A stretch of DNA of 50,659 bases. Source: Desulfurellales bacterium (GTDB taxonomy: Bacteria; Campylobacterota_A; Desulfurellia; Desulfurellales; Hippeaceae). Under the pieces are notes generated by a model, which saw only the letters and a program-made list of their open reading frames with translations, was not told the DNA's origin and searched no databases. Below are positions 33,646 to 42,874 of this stretch, piece after piece. The stretch spans positions 1-50,659 of the forward strand of contig JALVUQ010000040.1 in NCBI GenBank assembly GCA_027035575.1, written 5' to 3'. A program made the translations under genes and the position numbers. Numbering within the stretch: the first letter of the stretch is position 1; every line of letters starts with the position of its first letter.

Positions 33646-36189
33646 ATGGAAAGCGGTTTTTTAGAAAAAAAGCTCAAAGAAAAAGAGGAACTGTTCGGAT
33701 ATTTGGGGCAATTAAACAAAAAAAGAAGCGGTGTAAGGGATGTTGTTAAAATACACTCCAAATGGGCGGACGAGCTAATCAGAGACTTTTTTTCTTATGC
33801 AAAGATTTCAAAAAGAGACTTTTGCGTTGTTGCTCTGGGCGGCTACGGAAGAAAGCAGCTTAATCTGCATTCAGACATAGATATAATGCTCCTTACACAG
33901 CGCTCTTTTGAGGATACTATTGTAAAGGAGCTGTACGATATTTTTTATACTCTGGGATACGAATGTTACATTGCAACAAGAACCATAGAGGAGTGTACGG
34001 AGCTTTCAAAACAAGACGATACAATAAAAACCTCTCTTTACGATTCAAGATTTTTATACGGCAGCTATTCTATATTTAAAAAATTCGAGACCACCCTTTT
34101 AAATCGCATTATCAAATACGAAGCTGAAAAATTTATAGAAGCCAAACTTGCATATTTGAAAGAAAGGTATAAAACATACGGTAACACAATCTTTGTTCTT
34201 GAACCGAATGTAAAAGAGGGCGTGGGGTCTTTAAGGGATTATCACACACTCCTATGGATAGGCAAAACCCTTTTTTTTACGAAAAACGCACTTGATATGA
34301 AAAGAAAGGGCATAATTTTAGAGGAGGACTATTTCCATCTTAAACACTCTCTATATTTTTTATGGCAGTTGAGAAATGCCCTGCACTTTGTCACATCAAA
34401 AAAAACGGATATTCTGCATCTTGACTTGAGGAAAAAGGTTGCCGTTGAGATGGGCTATGAGGACTCAAAAAGATTTGATGCGCAAGAAAGACTGATGAGA
34501 AAATACTATTATCACGCCAGAAATATGGAGAGGTTGACTCAAAAATACCTCAAGGTGTTCTTAAACAAAGAACCGGATACTGGGAAAAAATTCTATCTTG
34601 ACAACCACACGTTTTTTGATAAACAGGTGATTGTATCGGATAAAAAAGACATAAGCGTTGAGGATATTTTTTATATTTTTTACCACTCCGCCTTGTATAA
34701 CTACGATATATCCATTGAAACGCTTGATAAAATAAAAAATACGACCAATGAATATATACGCAGAAACAGAAAAAACGAGACCGTCTCTTTTGTATTTAAG
34801 AGCATACTTTCTATGAAAAAACCGATATCCAAGACAATCAGAATGATGCACGAAGTCGGGCTTTTGGATAAATACATACCGGAGTTCGGTAATATATGCT
34901 GTTTAAGCGAATACAGTCTTTACCACAAATATACTGTTGATGAACACTCCATACAGGCTCTTGAGCACCTTGATTTGTTGTACGATTTTGATGTACCCAA
35001 AACATTTTTGGTCAGGCTGGGGTACCTGTGGAAAAATTTAAAGCCGCACGAGAGATTGATTTTGAGACTCGCCGTTTTACTCCACGATATAGGTAAAATA
35101 GAAAAAGAAAAACACGAAATCGTAGGGGCAAAGCTGTCGAAGATAGCTGCAAAGAGGTTGAGCATAGGTAAGGATTTGGAAGAAAAACTTATATTTTTGG
35201 TTAAAAACCATCTTCTCATAAACAGAACGGTTTCGGGAAGAGACATAGAGGATGCAAAAACCCTCAGGGATTTTGTGGAAATCGTACAATCAAAAGACAA
35301 TTTGATACTTCTGAATCTTTTAAACTACGCAGATATGAAGGCTGTAAACGACAATGTTTGGAACTCTTGGAGAGAGAGCATAGTTGAATCTTTATATCTG
35401 AAGGCAACCTACTACTTTGAGGATAAAAGCTACGACGAGTATTTGAAGGTTAATGCAAAAGAGTCAAAAAGAAGAATAAAAACCATTCTCGGTGCGCCGT
35501 ATGACGAGCTTATCGAGCAGTTCCCGGATAAGCTTTTCAAGGATATAGATACAAAAAGCGCAGCCAAGTACATTAAAGACATACAAGATACCGGGCGCAA
35601 CGTGTTTTTGTATAGAAGCTCAAAAGGCGTGGATAAGCTGCTCGTTTACTATAAAAACGAATTCGGTCTTTTTCATAAAATCAGCGGTGTGCTTGCGTGT
35701 TTTAATATAAATATCATATCCGCCAAATCCTACGATTTGAAAAACGGGATGATTATGGATATATTCGATGTAAACCTGCCGAGTGATTTCAAACTTGAAA
35801 GCCGCGAAATAGAGGATATGCTAAAGGATGCTGAAAACGGAAAGGTCAGTTTGAATGAGTGCGTTATGGCTAAAAGAAACGTGTTTTTAAGCAGGTCGCA
35901 GAGGGCAAAGCTTGAAATTTCGCTTTCTGAGATTGATGTGGAAATTAACAATGACCTAAGCGATATCTACACCGTAATAAGCATAAAGGCACCCGACAGG
36001 ATAGGACTTGTGTATGACATTACAAAGGTTTTTTTGAAATTCAAGCTCTATGTAGGTATGTTTATACTGGATACAAAGGGGGCTTTTGCAAAGGACACGT
36101 TCTATGTGGCTGACGAATATTTAAAGAAAATATACTCGGATAAATTTATAAATCTTGTTAAAAGCGGACTGTATGAGGTTTTAAGTTGA
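33646..36189 (+). CDS. glnD: GlnD: PII uridylyltransferase/uridylyl-removing enzyme
   Basis: This 847-residue protein shows all GlnD modules. The nucleotidyltransferase domain has GGYGRK (65-70) and Asp77/Asp79 in SDIDIML, followed by a GlnD-type helical domain. An HD hydrolase domain has His480-Asp481 in LLHDIGKIEKEKH. Two C-terminal ACT domains begin near NEFGLFHKISGVLA and KAPDRIGLVYDITKVF. It modifies PII proteins according to glutamine. No glnB, glnK or amt gene is in the window; neighbours are PilZ and LPS genes. The ATG at 33646 follows AAAGGA. Confidence 0.94.
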   Translation: MESGFLEKKLKEKEELFGYLGQLNKKRSGVRDVVKIHSKWADELIRDFFSYAKISKRDFCVVALGGYGRKQLNLHSDIDIMLLTQRSFEDTIVKELYDIFYTLGYECYIATRTIEECTELSKQDDTIKTSLYDSRFLYGSYSIFKKFETTLLNRIIKYEAEKFIEAKLAYLKERYKTYGNTIFVLEPNVKEGVGSLRDYHTLLWIGKTLFFTKNALDMKRKGIILEEDYFHLKHSLYFLWQLRNALHFVTSKKTDILHLDLRKKVAVEMGYEDSKRFDAQERLMRKYYYHARNMERLTQKYLKVFLNKEPDTGKKFYLDNHTFFDKQVIVSDKKDISVEDIFYIFYHSALYNYDISIETLDKIKNTTNEYIRRNRKNETVSFVFKSILSMKKPISKTIRMMHEVGLLDKYIPEFGNICCLSEYSLYHKYTVDEHSIQALEHLDLLYDFDVPKTFLVRLGYLWKNLKPHERLILRLAVLLHDIGKIEKEKHEIVGAKLSKIAAKRLSIGKDLEEKLIFLVKNHLLINRTVSGRDIEDAKTLRDFVEIVQSKDNLILLNLLNYADMKAVNDNVWNSWRESIVESLYLKATYYFEDKSYDEYLKVNAKESKRRIKTILGAPYDELIEQFPDKLFKDIDTKSAAKYIKDIQDTGRNVFLYRSSKGVDKLLVYYKNEFGLFHKISGVLACFNINIISAKSYDLKNGMIMDIFDVNLPSDFKLESREIEDMLKDAENGKVSLNECVMAKRNVFLSRSQRAKLEISLSEIDVEINNDLSDIYTVISIKAPDRIGLVYDITKVFLKFKLYVGMFILDTKGAFAKDTFYVADEYLKKIYSDKFINLVKSGLYEVLS

Positions 36190-36869
36190 GAGAAGAAGCC
36201 ATCAGCATAAAAAATTTGGACAAAATCATACCCGTCGGGCAGAAAGTTATAGTCTATATATCCGAAGGCAACTTTAAAGGCACCTATTCAAGCTATATTT
36301 ATGACTTGGACGATAGATATATTTATATCCTTATGCCAACAAACGAAAACGGTTTGAAGGCGGTTATAAGAGAAGGCGAAAAGATAAACATCAGTTTTGT
36401 GTCAAAAAACGGCTATAGGGTTGGTTTTGATATTCCCGTGACCGAGATAATTCAGGAAGGCTCCAAGGTTATATATAAACTTGCAAAACCCGAAAAAGCC
36501 GTTAAGATAGAGTTAAGAGAAAACTTCAGGGTCGAAATGCTTATAGATGTTGAATTTTACTACTTCAAAGAGGGAAAAATCGGAAAAAGTCAAGGGACGA
36601 TTATCGATATTAGCGCCGGAGGCATTAAACTTTCCTGTGATGATGATTTGGAGATAAGGGATAAGTTGTTTTTGACATTCAAGTTGGGGGAATACCTGTT
36701 GGACGGTATTGAAGCTGAGGTTGTAAGAAAGGTTATAACCGGTGAAGAGGGTGTTAAGCATTACGGTCTTAAGTTTTCAAACATCAGCAAAGATAAGGAA
36801 GACAAAATAATAAAGTTCTGCATAAATAAACAGATTGAGATGGCAAGAAAGTTGAAAGGAATAGATTAG
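36186..36869 (+). CDS. PilZ-domain protein 1 (YcgR-like)
   Basis: This 227-residue cytoplasmic protein has an N-terminal YcgR-like beta domain (about 1-100, EGNFKGTYSSYIYDLDD) and a C-terminal PilZ domain. The c-di-GMP-binding residues are present: Arg111 and Arg115 in RENFRVEM, and the D-x-S-x-x-G motif in DISAGGIKLS (from 141). It is a likely c-di-GMP effector on motility or surface polysaccharide. It begins with TTG overlapping the glnD stop (TTGA) and is immediately followed by a paralogue of the same architecture. Confidence 0.9.
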   Translation: MREEAISIKNLDKIIPVGQKVIVYISEGNFKGTYSSYIYDLDDRYIYILMPTNENGLKAVIREGEKINISFVSKNGYRVGFDIPVTEIIQEGSKVIYKLAKPEKAVKIELRENFRVEMLIDVEFYYFKEGKIGKSQGTIIDISAGGIKLSCDDDLEIRDKLFLTFKLGEYLLDGIEAEVVRKVITGEEGVKHYGLKFSNISKDKEDKIIKFCINKQIEMARKLKGID

Positions 36870-37565
36870 ATGAGAAAAGAGCCTATCAGCCTGAAAAATA
36901 TAAGCGAGCTCATACCCTTAGGGCAAAAGGTCGAGGTTTATATCCCCGAAGGCAACTTTAAAGGTACATATTCAAGTTTTATATACGATATGGATGAAAA
37001 ATTCATCTATCTACTTATGCCAACCGACGAGCGAGGTATTAAAGCGGTTATCAGAGAGGGTGATAACCTGTATGTAAGTTTTGTCGATAAAAAGGATAGG
37101 CGGATAGGTTTTTCTACACATATCAAAGAGATAATAAATGATGAAGATAGAATTATATACAAGATAGACAAGCCCAAAGAGGATGCATACTCTATCGAAT
37201 TTAGGGAGAATTTCAGGGTTGATATATTGGCTGATGCTCAAATAACCTATATAAAAGGGGCTGAAATATATAAAGGTAAAGGAACGGTTATAGATTTAAG
37301 TGCAAGCGGTGCAAAGCTGTCGGTCGGTATTGCATCAAGCGTAGCTTTAGAGGTAGGCGATAGAGTTTTTATCTCTTTTAATCTTAATAATATGCAGTTG
37401 AAAAATATAGAGGCAAAGGTTGTAAGAAAAGCCGAATCGAGGACTGACAATGTTAACCACTACGGGCTTCATTTTGTAAGTATAGATAAGAAACTTGAGG
37501 ATAAACTGATTAAGTATTGTATAAACAGACAGCTTGAGCTTGCAAGAAAGGCGAGGGGTTTGTGA
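36870..37565 (+). CDS. PilZ-domain protein 2 (YcgR-like), paralogue of the preceding gene
   Basis: This 231-residue protein is co-linear with its neighbour (shared EGNFKGTYSS, LLMPT, KAVIREG). It has an intact PilZ signature: Arg112 and Arg116 in RENFRVDI and DLSASGAKLS from 142. The N-terminal halves are more alike than the C-terminal loops, where this copy has a longer insertion (VGIASSVALEVGDRV). The tandem arrangement without a gap implies duplication with retained binding function and possibly different partners or affinities. It overlaps rfaE1 by 4 bp (GTGA). Confidence 0.9.
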   Translation: MRKEPISLKNISELIPLGQKVEVYIPEGNFKGTYSSFIYDMDEKFIYLLMPTDERGIKAVIREGDNLYVSFVDKKDRRIGFSTHIKEIINDEDRIIYKIDKPKEDAYSIEFRENFRVDILADAQITYIKGAEIYKGKGTVIDLSASGAKLSVGIASSVALEVGDRVFISFNLNNMQLKNIEAKVVRKAESRTDNVNHYGLHFVSIDKKLEDKLIKYCINRQLELARKARGL

Positions 37566-38509
37566 AAGGTATGGAATTAAACGGATTAAGCAAAATAAAA
37601 ATTGCCGTTATAGGCGATTTGATATGTGATAAGTATGTCATAGGAAACGTGGAGCGCATATCACCCGAAGCGCCCGTTCCGGTTGTCAGAGTTGAAAAGG
37701 AAAAATATTTTTTGGGCGGTGCTTCGAATGTTGCTATCAATCTCAAAAGGCTTGGATGTGAAGTTTTTCTCTTCGGTGTTTTGGGAAGCGATACCTGCGG
37801 CAAAAGACTTGCGAATATGATAAAGAAAGAGGGCATAAATACGGAAGATTTAATTGTTTTGGATGACAGACCCACAACTATGAAAACAAGAGTCGTGGCT
37901 CATTCCCAGCAAATTGTTCGTTTTGACAGAGAAAAGATATTGAGATTGGATAAAAAATACTCGAAAGAGATGGTCAAGAAGGTGGCTGAATACGGTGTTA
38001 GCGCCGTTATAGTCTCAGACTACGGCAAAGGCGTTGTAACTCAACATCTCATAGAAGGGCTGACAAACATCAAAGGTCTGTTTGTCAGCGTTGACCCTAA
38101 GGTAAACAACGTGGATATATACAGAAATGTTGATATCATAACTCCAAACACCAAAGAGGCAAAATTAATGAGCGGCGTTGAGATAGATTCGTTTAAAAAC
38201 GGCTTGGAGTTAGCGGCAAGGAAAATAATAAAGGCATCAAACGCGCGCTATCTTTTAATAACCCGGGGCGAGAAGGGGATGACTCTTTTTGACAAAGACG
38301 GAAAGGTGTATCACCAATCTTCAAAAGCCAAGGATGTTTACGATGTAACGGGCGCAGGCGATACGGTCATCGCAGTTTTGACCGCTGCCGTTGCATCGGG
38401 TTTTGATATAAAACAGGCGGTTAAAATATCAAACACCGCAGCCGGAATAGTTGTAGGGAAAATGGGTACCGCCTCTGTCAGTATTGAAGAGATAGAAAAT
38501 AGCCTATGA
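37562..38509 (+). CDS. rfaE1: D-glycero-beta-D-manno-heptose-7-phosphate kinase (RfaE domain I)
   Basis: This 315-residue PfkB-family kinase shows IAVIGDLICDKYVIGNVERI, SPEAPVPVV, YFLGGASNVAINLKRLG and the C-terminal catalytic DVTGAGDTVIAVL. These are specific for the RfaE/HldE kinase domain, which phosphorylates heptose-7-phosphate for the LPS inner core. The adenylyltransferase half of bifunctional HldE is absent, so RfaE2 must be encoded elsewhere. GTG 37562 is used as start; an ATG 9 bp later is possible. It overlaps kdsB by 4 bp. Confidence 0.93.
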   Translation: MKGMELNGLSKIKIAVIGDLICDKYVIGNVERISPEAPVPVVRVEKEKYFLGGASNVAINLKRLGCEVFLFGVLGSDTCGKRLANMIKKEGINTEDLIVLDDRPTTMKTRVVAHSQQIVRFDREKILRLDKKYSKEMVKKVAEYGVSAVIVSDYGKGVVTQHLIEGLTNIKGLFVSVDPKVNNVDIYRNVDIITPNTKEAKLMSGVEIDSFKNGLELAARKIIKASNARYLLITRGEKGMTLFDKDGKVYHQSSKAKDVYDVTGAGDTVIAVLTAAVASGFDIKQAVKISNTAAGIVVGKMGTASVSIEEIENSL

Positions 38510-39234
38510 ATATAGCCATTTTAATACCTGCGAGGTTTAAATCAAGCAGATTTATGGGAAAACCGCTGGCAAATATACTCGGTAAGCCTATGATACAACG
38601 CGTTTATGAGGGGGTTAAAGACTCATCTTATGCAGCTTTCACAGCCGTTTTAACCGACGATGAGAGAATTTTTAAACTCTCAAAGGATTTCGGCGCCGAT
38701 GTTTTTATGGTAAAAGGAGACTTTGAGAGCGGAACGGACAGAATAGCACATTTTGTAAAGGATAAAGATTTTGATTACATAGTGAATATGCAGGGTGACG
38801 AACCGTTAATGGATGCAAAAACGATTGATAATCTTATTGAATGCGCTTTGTCTTCAAAAGAGCAGATGGCTACGCTTGTTGCAAAGTGTGAAGACAGCTT
38901 AATTGATAATCCCGATACGGTTAAGGTTGTGGTTGATAAAAATGGTTATGCGCTTTACTTTTCGCGCTCTAAGGTACCCTATGAAAGAAATAGGTTTCAC
39001 AACTATCTTAAACATATAGGTATTTACATATACTCCAAAGAAACCCTGCTTAAACTTCACGAGCTTCAAAAAAGCTCTTTGGAGAATGCAGAAGGGTTGG
39101 AGCAGCTCAGAGCTTTGGAAAACGGAATTAGGATAAAAACCTGCGTAACGGAAAAGTTTTTGATGGGTGTGGATACAAAAGAGGATTTAAAAGCACTCGA
39201 AAATTATTTGAGGGTTAATAAAGATGGGGTCTAA
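38506..39234 (+). CDS. kdsB: 3-deoxy-manno-octulosonate cytidylyltransferase
   Basis: This 242-residue CMP-KDO synthetase shows IPARFKSSRFMGKPLANILG (nucleotide binding), VNMQGDEPLMDAKTID, YFSRSKVPYERN and HIGIYIYSKETL. It activates KDO for lipid A core assembly. Together with rfaE1 it indicates a Gram-negative LPS envelope. It overlaps rfaE1 by 4 bp and coaBC by 11 bp. Confidence 0.95.
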   Translation: MNIAILIPARFKSSRFMGKPLANILGKPMIQRVYEGVKDSSYAAFTAVLTDDERIFKLSKDFGADVFMVKGDFESGTDRIAHFVKDKDFDYIVNMQGDEPLMDAKTIDNLIECALSSKEQMATLVAKCEDSLIDNPDTVKVVVDKNGYALYFSRSKVPYERNRFHNYLKHIGIYIYSKETLLKLHELQKSSLENAEGLEQLRALENGIRIKTCVTEKFLMGVDTKEDLKALENYLRVNKDGV

Positions 39235-40438
39235 AAAAGGAAATGTTTTAATAGGTGTGAGTGCAAGTATAGCGATTTACAAATCGCTGGAGGTTATAAG
39301 CCTTTTAAAAAAGAGGGGTTTCAACGTTAGGGTTGCTATGACGAGGGAGGCTTCGAATTTTATCTCTCCTGTCGTTTTTGAGGCTTTAACAAACAGCAAA
39401 GTATATATTGATGTCCTTGAGGAGTTTGATAACTCTGACGATACAAATATAACGCACATTGCACTTGCCAAGTGGGCGGATGTTTTCGCCATAATACCCG
39501 CAACCTCCAACATTATTGCCAAAATAGCAAACGGATTAAGCGATGATGCCGTCAGCCTGCTTGCATTGGCAAGCGAAGCCAAGAAGTTGATAGCCCCGGC
39601 TATGAATTCCTCTATGTATCTGAATCCCATAACACAAGAGAACATTGAAAAATTGAAAAAGTACGGATTCAGCATAATTGAACCGGTTGAAGGTGACCTG
39701 GCTTGTAACACAAAGGGCGTCGGGCATATAGCCGATGTGTGTGATATGGCGGATGCCGTAGAATCTCTTTCAAGCGAAAAAATACTCTCCGGTAAAAAGG
39801 TTATAGTCACGGCGGGTCCGACAGTTGAGGCAATTGACCCTGTCAGATTTATAACCAATAAGTCTAGCGGGAAAATGGGGTATGCAATTGCAAAAGCTGC
39901 TTCAGATTTCGGAGCTTGCGTAACGCTCATCAGCGGACCTTCAAATTTAAGAAAACCTTTCGGCGTTGACTTTATGAATGTCAACAGCGCTTTGGAAATG
40001 CTTGATAAATTGAAAAAGAGCATAGAAAAATACGGTGACTGCATTGTTATTATGGCGGCAGCCGTTTCGGATTTTAAACCGGAACACTATGAAAAACTAA
40101 AAATTAAAAAACACACTACTAACGATAAACTTGTATTGGAGCTTATACAAAACCCCGATTTAACCAAAGAGATAAACAAGTTTGCCGAAGAAAAAGGGAT
40201 AAACCTGTTTACAATAGGTTTTGCGGCTGAAACTGACAATCTGCTTAAAAACGCTGGGGAAAAAATTAAGAAAAAGGGGCTTGAGTTTATTGTTGCAAAC
40301 GATGTTTCAAGAAACGACATAGGGTTTAATACGGACGAGAATGAAGTAAACATAATATACAAAGACGGCAGTTCGGAAAGCCTGCCTAAGATGAATAAAT
40401 ACGACGTCGCTTGCGAAATTTTAAGGAGGATAGAGTGA
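39224..40438 (+). CDS. coaBC: Bifunctional CoaBC: phosphopantothenoylcysteine decarboxylase/phosphopantothenate-cysteine ligase
   Basis: In this 404-residue protein, residues about 1-180 are the FMN-dependent decarboxylase (CoaC), with the catalytic-His region NITHIALAKWADVFAIIPAT, PAMNSSMY and the flap GDLACNTKGVGH. Residues about 185-404 are the ligase (CoaB), with VTAGPTVEAIDPVRFITNKS and GKMGYAIAKAA. It catalyses two consecutive steps of coenzyme A synthesis. The decarboxylase flap reads ACNTKG where many relatives have ACGxxG, a mild variant. It overlaps kdsB by 11 bp and hisD by 4 bp. Confidence 0.95.
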   Translation: MGSKKGNVLIGVSASIAIYKSLEVISLLKKRGFNVRVAMTREASNFISPVVFEALTNSKVYIDVLEEFDNSDDTNITHIALAKWADVFAIIPATSNIIAKIANGLSDDAVSLLALASEAKKLIAPAMNSSMYLNPITQENIEKLKKYGFSIIEPVEGDLACNTKGVGHIADVCDMADAVESLSSEKILSGKKVIVTAGPTVEAIDPVRFITNKSSGKMGYAIAKAASDFGACVTLISGPSNLRKPFGVDFMNVNSALEMLDKLKKSIEKYGDCIVIMAAAVSDFKPEHYEKLKIKKHTTNDKLVLELIQNPDLTKEINKFAEEKGINLFTIGFAAETDNLLKNAGEKIKKKGLEFIVANDVSRNDIGFNTDENEVNIIYKDGSSESLPKMNKYDVACEILRRIE

Positions 40439-41712
40439 TACACATAAAAAAAGAAGAAGATATAAACTCCCTTTTTTCAAAAAAAAGAAATTTTTATACG
40501 AAGGAAAAAGAGGAAGTTGTTAGAAATATTATTAATGATGTGAAGGAAAACAAAGACAAAGCACTGTTTTACTACACCAAAAAATTTGATAACTTTGATG
40601 TAAACCGACTAAATATCAAGGTTAGCGAACAAGAAACGGAAAATGCCTTAAAGTTGATACCGGATGAAGAAAAAGACGTGATAAACTACGCCAAATACAG
40701 AATAGAGAGGTTTCACTTCGCTGCGAAACAGAGCTCTTTTTTTATTGAAGAAGACGGAGTTATTTTAGGAAACAGAGTAACGCCCTGCCAAAGCTGCGGT
40801 TTGTATGTGCCGGGAGGAAAAGCCGTTTATCCATCAACAGCTTTGATGACAATTGTTCCTGCAAAGGTTGCCGGTGTAAAAAATGTTTATGTGGCAACGC
40901 CGGCGCATAACGGTATCGTTAACCCATACGTTCTCTACGCCGCACACATATGCGGGGTCGGTGATATCTATAAAATAAGCGGAGCACAGGCAATTGCCGC
41001 TTTTGCCTATTCAACACAGAGTGTTGCAGGGGTTGATGTAGTGGCAGGACCAGGGAATATATATGTCGCACTGGCAAAAAAGATGGTATTTGGCGACGTT
41101 GCTATCGATTCGATTGCAGGCCCTTCCGAAATTGCCGTTGTGGCTGATGAAAGCGCAAATGTGGAATTTATAGCAAGAGACCTTCTAAGCCAGGCTGAGC
41201 ACGATGAGATGGCGGGATGTTATTTTGTAGGTCTTGATAGAGAGTTGACAAAGGGTGTTAAAAAGAGATTTATGGAGTTGGCAGATACGGCACAACGTAA
41301 CGATATAACAAGAGTTTCTTCAAAAAATGCAATGTTTTTTTATGCCGAAAGTGTTGAGCTTGCAGCTATGCTTATTGATAAGATAGCTCCCGAACACCTT
41401 GAAGTTCAACTTCAAGAGCCCTATATGTTTATGAATATGGTAAACAACGCGGGAGCAATATTTATCGGAGAATATACCCCCGAACCCATAGGTGATTATA
41501 TAGCAGGACCTAATCATACCCTGCCGACAAATCAGACCGCTCGCTTTGCGTCCCCTTTATCTGCGGACGTTTTTATGAAAAAGAGCAGTATTATACACTA
41601 CTCCAAAAAGGCATTTTTTAAAAATGCAAGGCACGCCTCCAAATTTGCAGAAATGGAAAGGCTATTTGCCCATCAATCGTCCATAGAGGTAAGGCTGAAT
41701 GAAGATAGTTAA
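40435..41712 (+). CDS. hisD: Histidinol dehydrogenase
   Basis: This 425-residue zinc enzyme shows LYVPGGKAVYPSTALMTIVP, ISGAQAIAAFAYSTQSV, the zinc/substrate segment LLSQAEHDEMAGCYFV and the catalytic-base region IAPEHLEVQL. It oxidises histidinol to histidine in two NAD-dependent steps. The frame opens upstream at a TTG (40411), but the GTG at 40435 is chosen. It has AAGGAGG at proper distance, forms a GTGA overlap with coaBC, and gives the normal length. No other his genes are adjacent. Confidence 0.95.
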   Translation: MIHIKKEEDINSLFSKKRNFYTKEKEEVVRNIINDVKENKDKALFYYTKKFDNFDVNRLNIKVSEQETENALKLIPDEEKDVINYAKYRIERFHFAAKQSSFFIEEDGVILGNRVTPCQSCGLYVPGGKAVYPSTALMTIVPAKVAGVKNVYVATPAHNGIVNPYVLYAAHICGVGDIYKISGAQAIAAFAYSTQSVAGVDVVAGPGNIYVALAKKMVFGDVAIDSIAGPSEIAVVADESANVEFIARDLLSQAEHDEMAGCYFVGLDRELTKGVKKRFMELADTAQRNDITRVSSKNAMFFYAESVELAAMLIDKIAPEHLEVQLQEPYMFMNMVNNAGAIFIGEYTPEPIGDYIAGPNHTLPTNQTARFASPLSADVFMKKSSIIHYSKKAFFKNARHASKFAEMERLFAHQSSIEVRLNEDS

Positions 41713-42160
41713 ACCCACACTTGAAGATGTTACCCAAATAAAAAACATAATAGACGAGTTTGCAAAAAAAAGAGATATTTTACCAAGAAGCTTGGAGGAT
41801 ATTGCAGAAAGAATAAGAGAGTTTTTTGTTGTAAAAAGCTCCGACGAGGTTATCGCAATAAGCAGTTTAAGGATATACTTCCCGTATCTTGCAGAAATCA
41901 GGACAATAGCCGTTAAGGAGTCATACCAAGGCAAGGGTTTGGCAAAACTATTGATAGATAAACAGTTAGAAGAAGCAAGAGAGTTGGGTATAAAAAGTGT
42001 TTTTGCATTAACATTTAGGGTGGATTTTTTTAAAAAGGTCGGCTTTAAGTTGATTGATAAGAAACAACTGCCTCAAAAAAAGATATGGGAGGATTGCGTT
42101 AAATGTCCTTTCTTCCCGGACTGCAAAGAAGAGGCTGTAATTATGCAAATAAAAGATTGA
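41699..42160 (+). CDS. GNAT acetyltransferase, short N-acetylglutamate synthase type
   Basis: This 153-residue single GNAT domain has the acetyl-CoA pyrophosphate loop in VKESYQGKGLAKLLIDK and AEIRTIAV preceding it. The C-terminal Cys motif IWEDCVKCPFFPDCKEEAV is characteristic of short ArgA-type N-acetyltransferases, also found fused to ArgH in some bacteria. It would start arginine synthesis by acetylating glutamate. It overlaps hisD by 14 bp. The amino-acid kinase domain of classical ArgA is absent. Confidence 0.83.
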   Translation: MKIVKPTLEDVTQIKNIIDEFAKKRDILPRSLEDIAERIREFFVVKSSDEVIAISSLRIYFPYLAEIRTIAVKESYQGKGLAKLLIDKQLEEARELGIKSVFALTFRVDFFKKVGFKLIDKKQLPQKKIWEDCVKCPFFPDCKEEAVIMQIKD

Positions 42161-42182
42161 TTTAGACTGTTGACTTCTTGCG

Positions 42183-42824
42183 ATGATTGAGTATGAGATT
42201 AAAGATGCCCTCTTAAAAAAAGGCTGCCCCGTTTGCAGTGTTTTAAAAAAGAGAACCGATGAAGTGCTGTGGTGGTTTGAAAAAGAGAACTATCACGAGA
42301 TAGAAACGCTTTCAAAACTGCACGATAATCCTTTTATATGCGAAAGGCACAAAGAAAAACTTTTGGTAATAGGAAATACGCTATCGGTTACATTTGAGTT
42401 TTTAATAGAAAAAGATATGGAATTTTTATCATCTCTTTCCAAGTTAAAGTCTAAAAAGCTCTCTCAAAAGGTTAAACACTCATCCTTCGATAGTTGTATG
42501 TTTTGCGCCCTTGAGAAAGATATTGAGCGCTTTATTGTTGAAAAATTTATTGAAATGCTCAAAGAAAACGAGACTAAAAAGTTGTATGAAAAATCCGAAG
42601 GGTTGTGCAGAAAGCATCTGTTTGAGTGTTTATTGAAAGCGGATAAAGCTCAAGAAAGCACCGAATTTCTTATTCGGGATGCTGTTTTGAGGTTATCAAA
42701 AATCGATAAACTCTTAAAAGAGTTTTTTCACAAATCGGATTACAGGTTTTCCGGTGAGAAAAAAGGCAAAGAGCAGAATGCCTGGATTGATGCTCTAAAT
42801 TTCTACTCAGCCAACAAAAAATAA
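42183..42824 (+). CDS. Two-CxxC (DUF6062-like) protein of unknown function
   Basis: This 213-residue protein is built as an internal duplication, each half with a CxxC and a downstream Cys-x2-His: KKGCPVCSVLKKR ... FICERHKEKL in the first and SCMFCALEKDIERF ... GLCRKHLFECL in the second. The arrangement suggests metal or cofactor binding. It resembles DUF6062-type proteins as I remember them; no activity is known to me. No signal peptide or membrane segment. It is the last gene of the glnD-to-here run, 22 bp after the acetyltransferase gene, and ends at a terminator. Confidence 0.7.
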   Translation: MIEYEIKDALLKKGCPVCSVLKKRTDEVLWWFEKENYHEIETLSKLHDNPFICERHKEKLLVIGNTLSVTFEFLIEKDMEFLSSLSKLKSKKLSQKVKHSSFDSCMFCALEKDIERFIVEKFIEMLKENETKKLYEKSEGLCRKHLFECLLKADKAQESTEFLIRDAVLRLSKIDKLLKEFFHKSDYRFSGEKKGKEQNAWIDALNFYSANKK

Positions 42825-42825
42825 A

Positions 42826-42853
42826 AAAGCCCCCTAAAAAAGGGAGCTTCTTT
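42826..42853. terminator. Bidirectional terminator between convergent operons
   Basis: AAGC and CCCT pair with AGGG and GCTT across one mismatch and an A-rich loop. The minus-strand product ends in a run of T and is the stronger terminator, serving the carboxylase operon. The plus-strand tail (TTCTTT) is weaker. Confidence 0.7.
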
Positions 42854-42874
42854 AAAGTTTCAGCCAATAAACAG

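Noticed and set aside
39277-40044. Long open frame (255 codons) on the minus strand
   Set aside because: It lies fully antisense to coaBC, whose two domains are unmistakable. The peptide has no recognisable motif.
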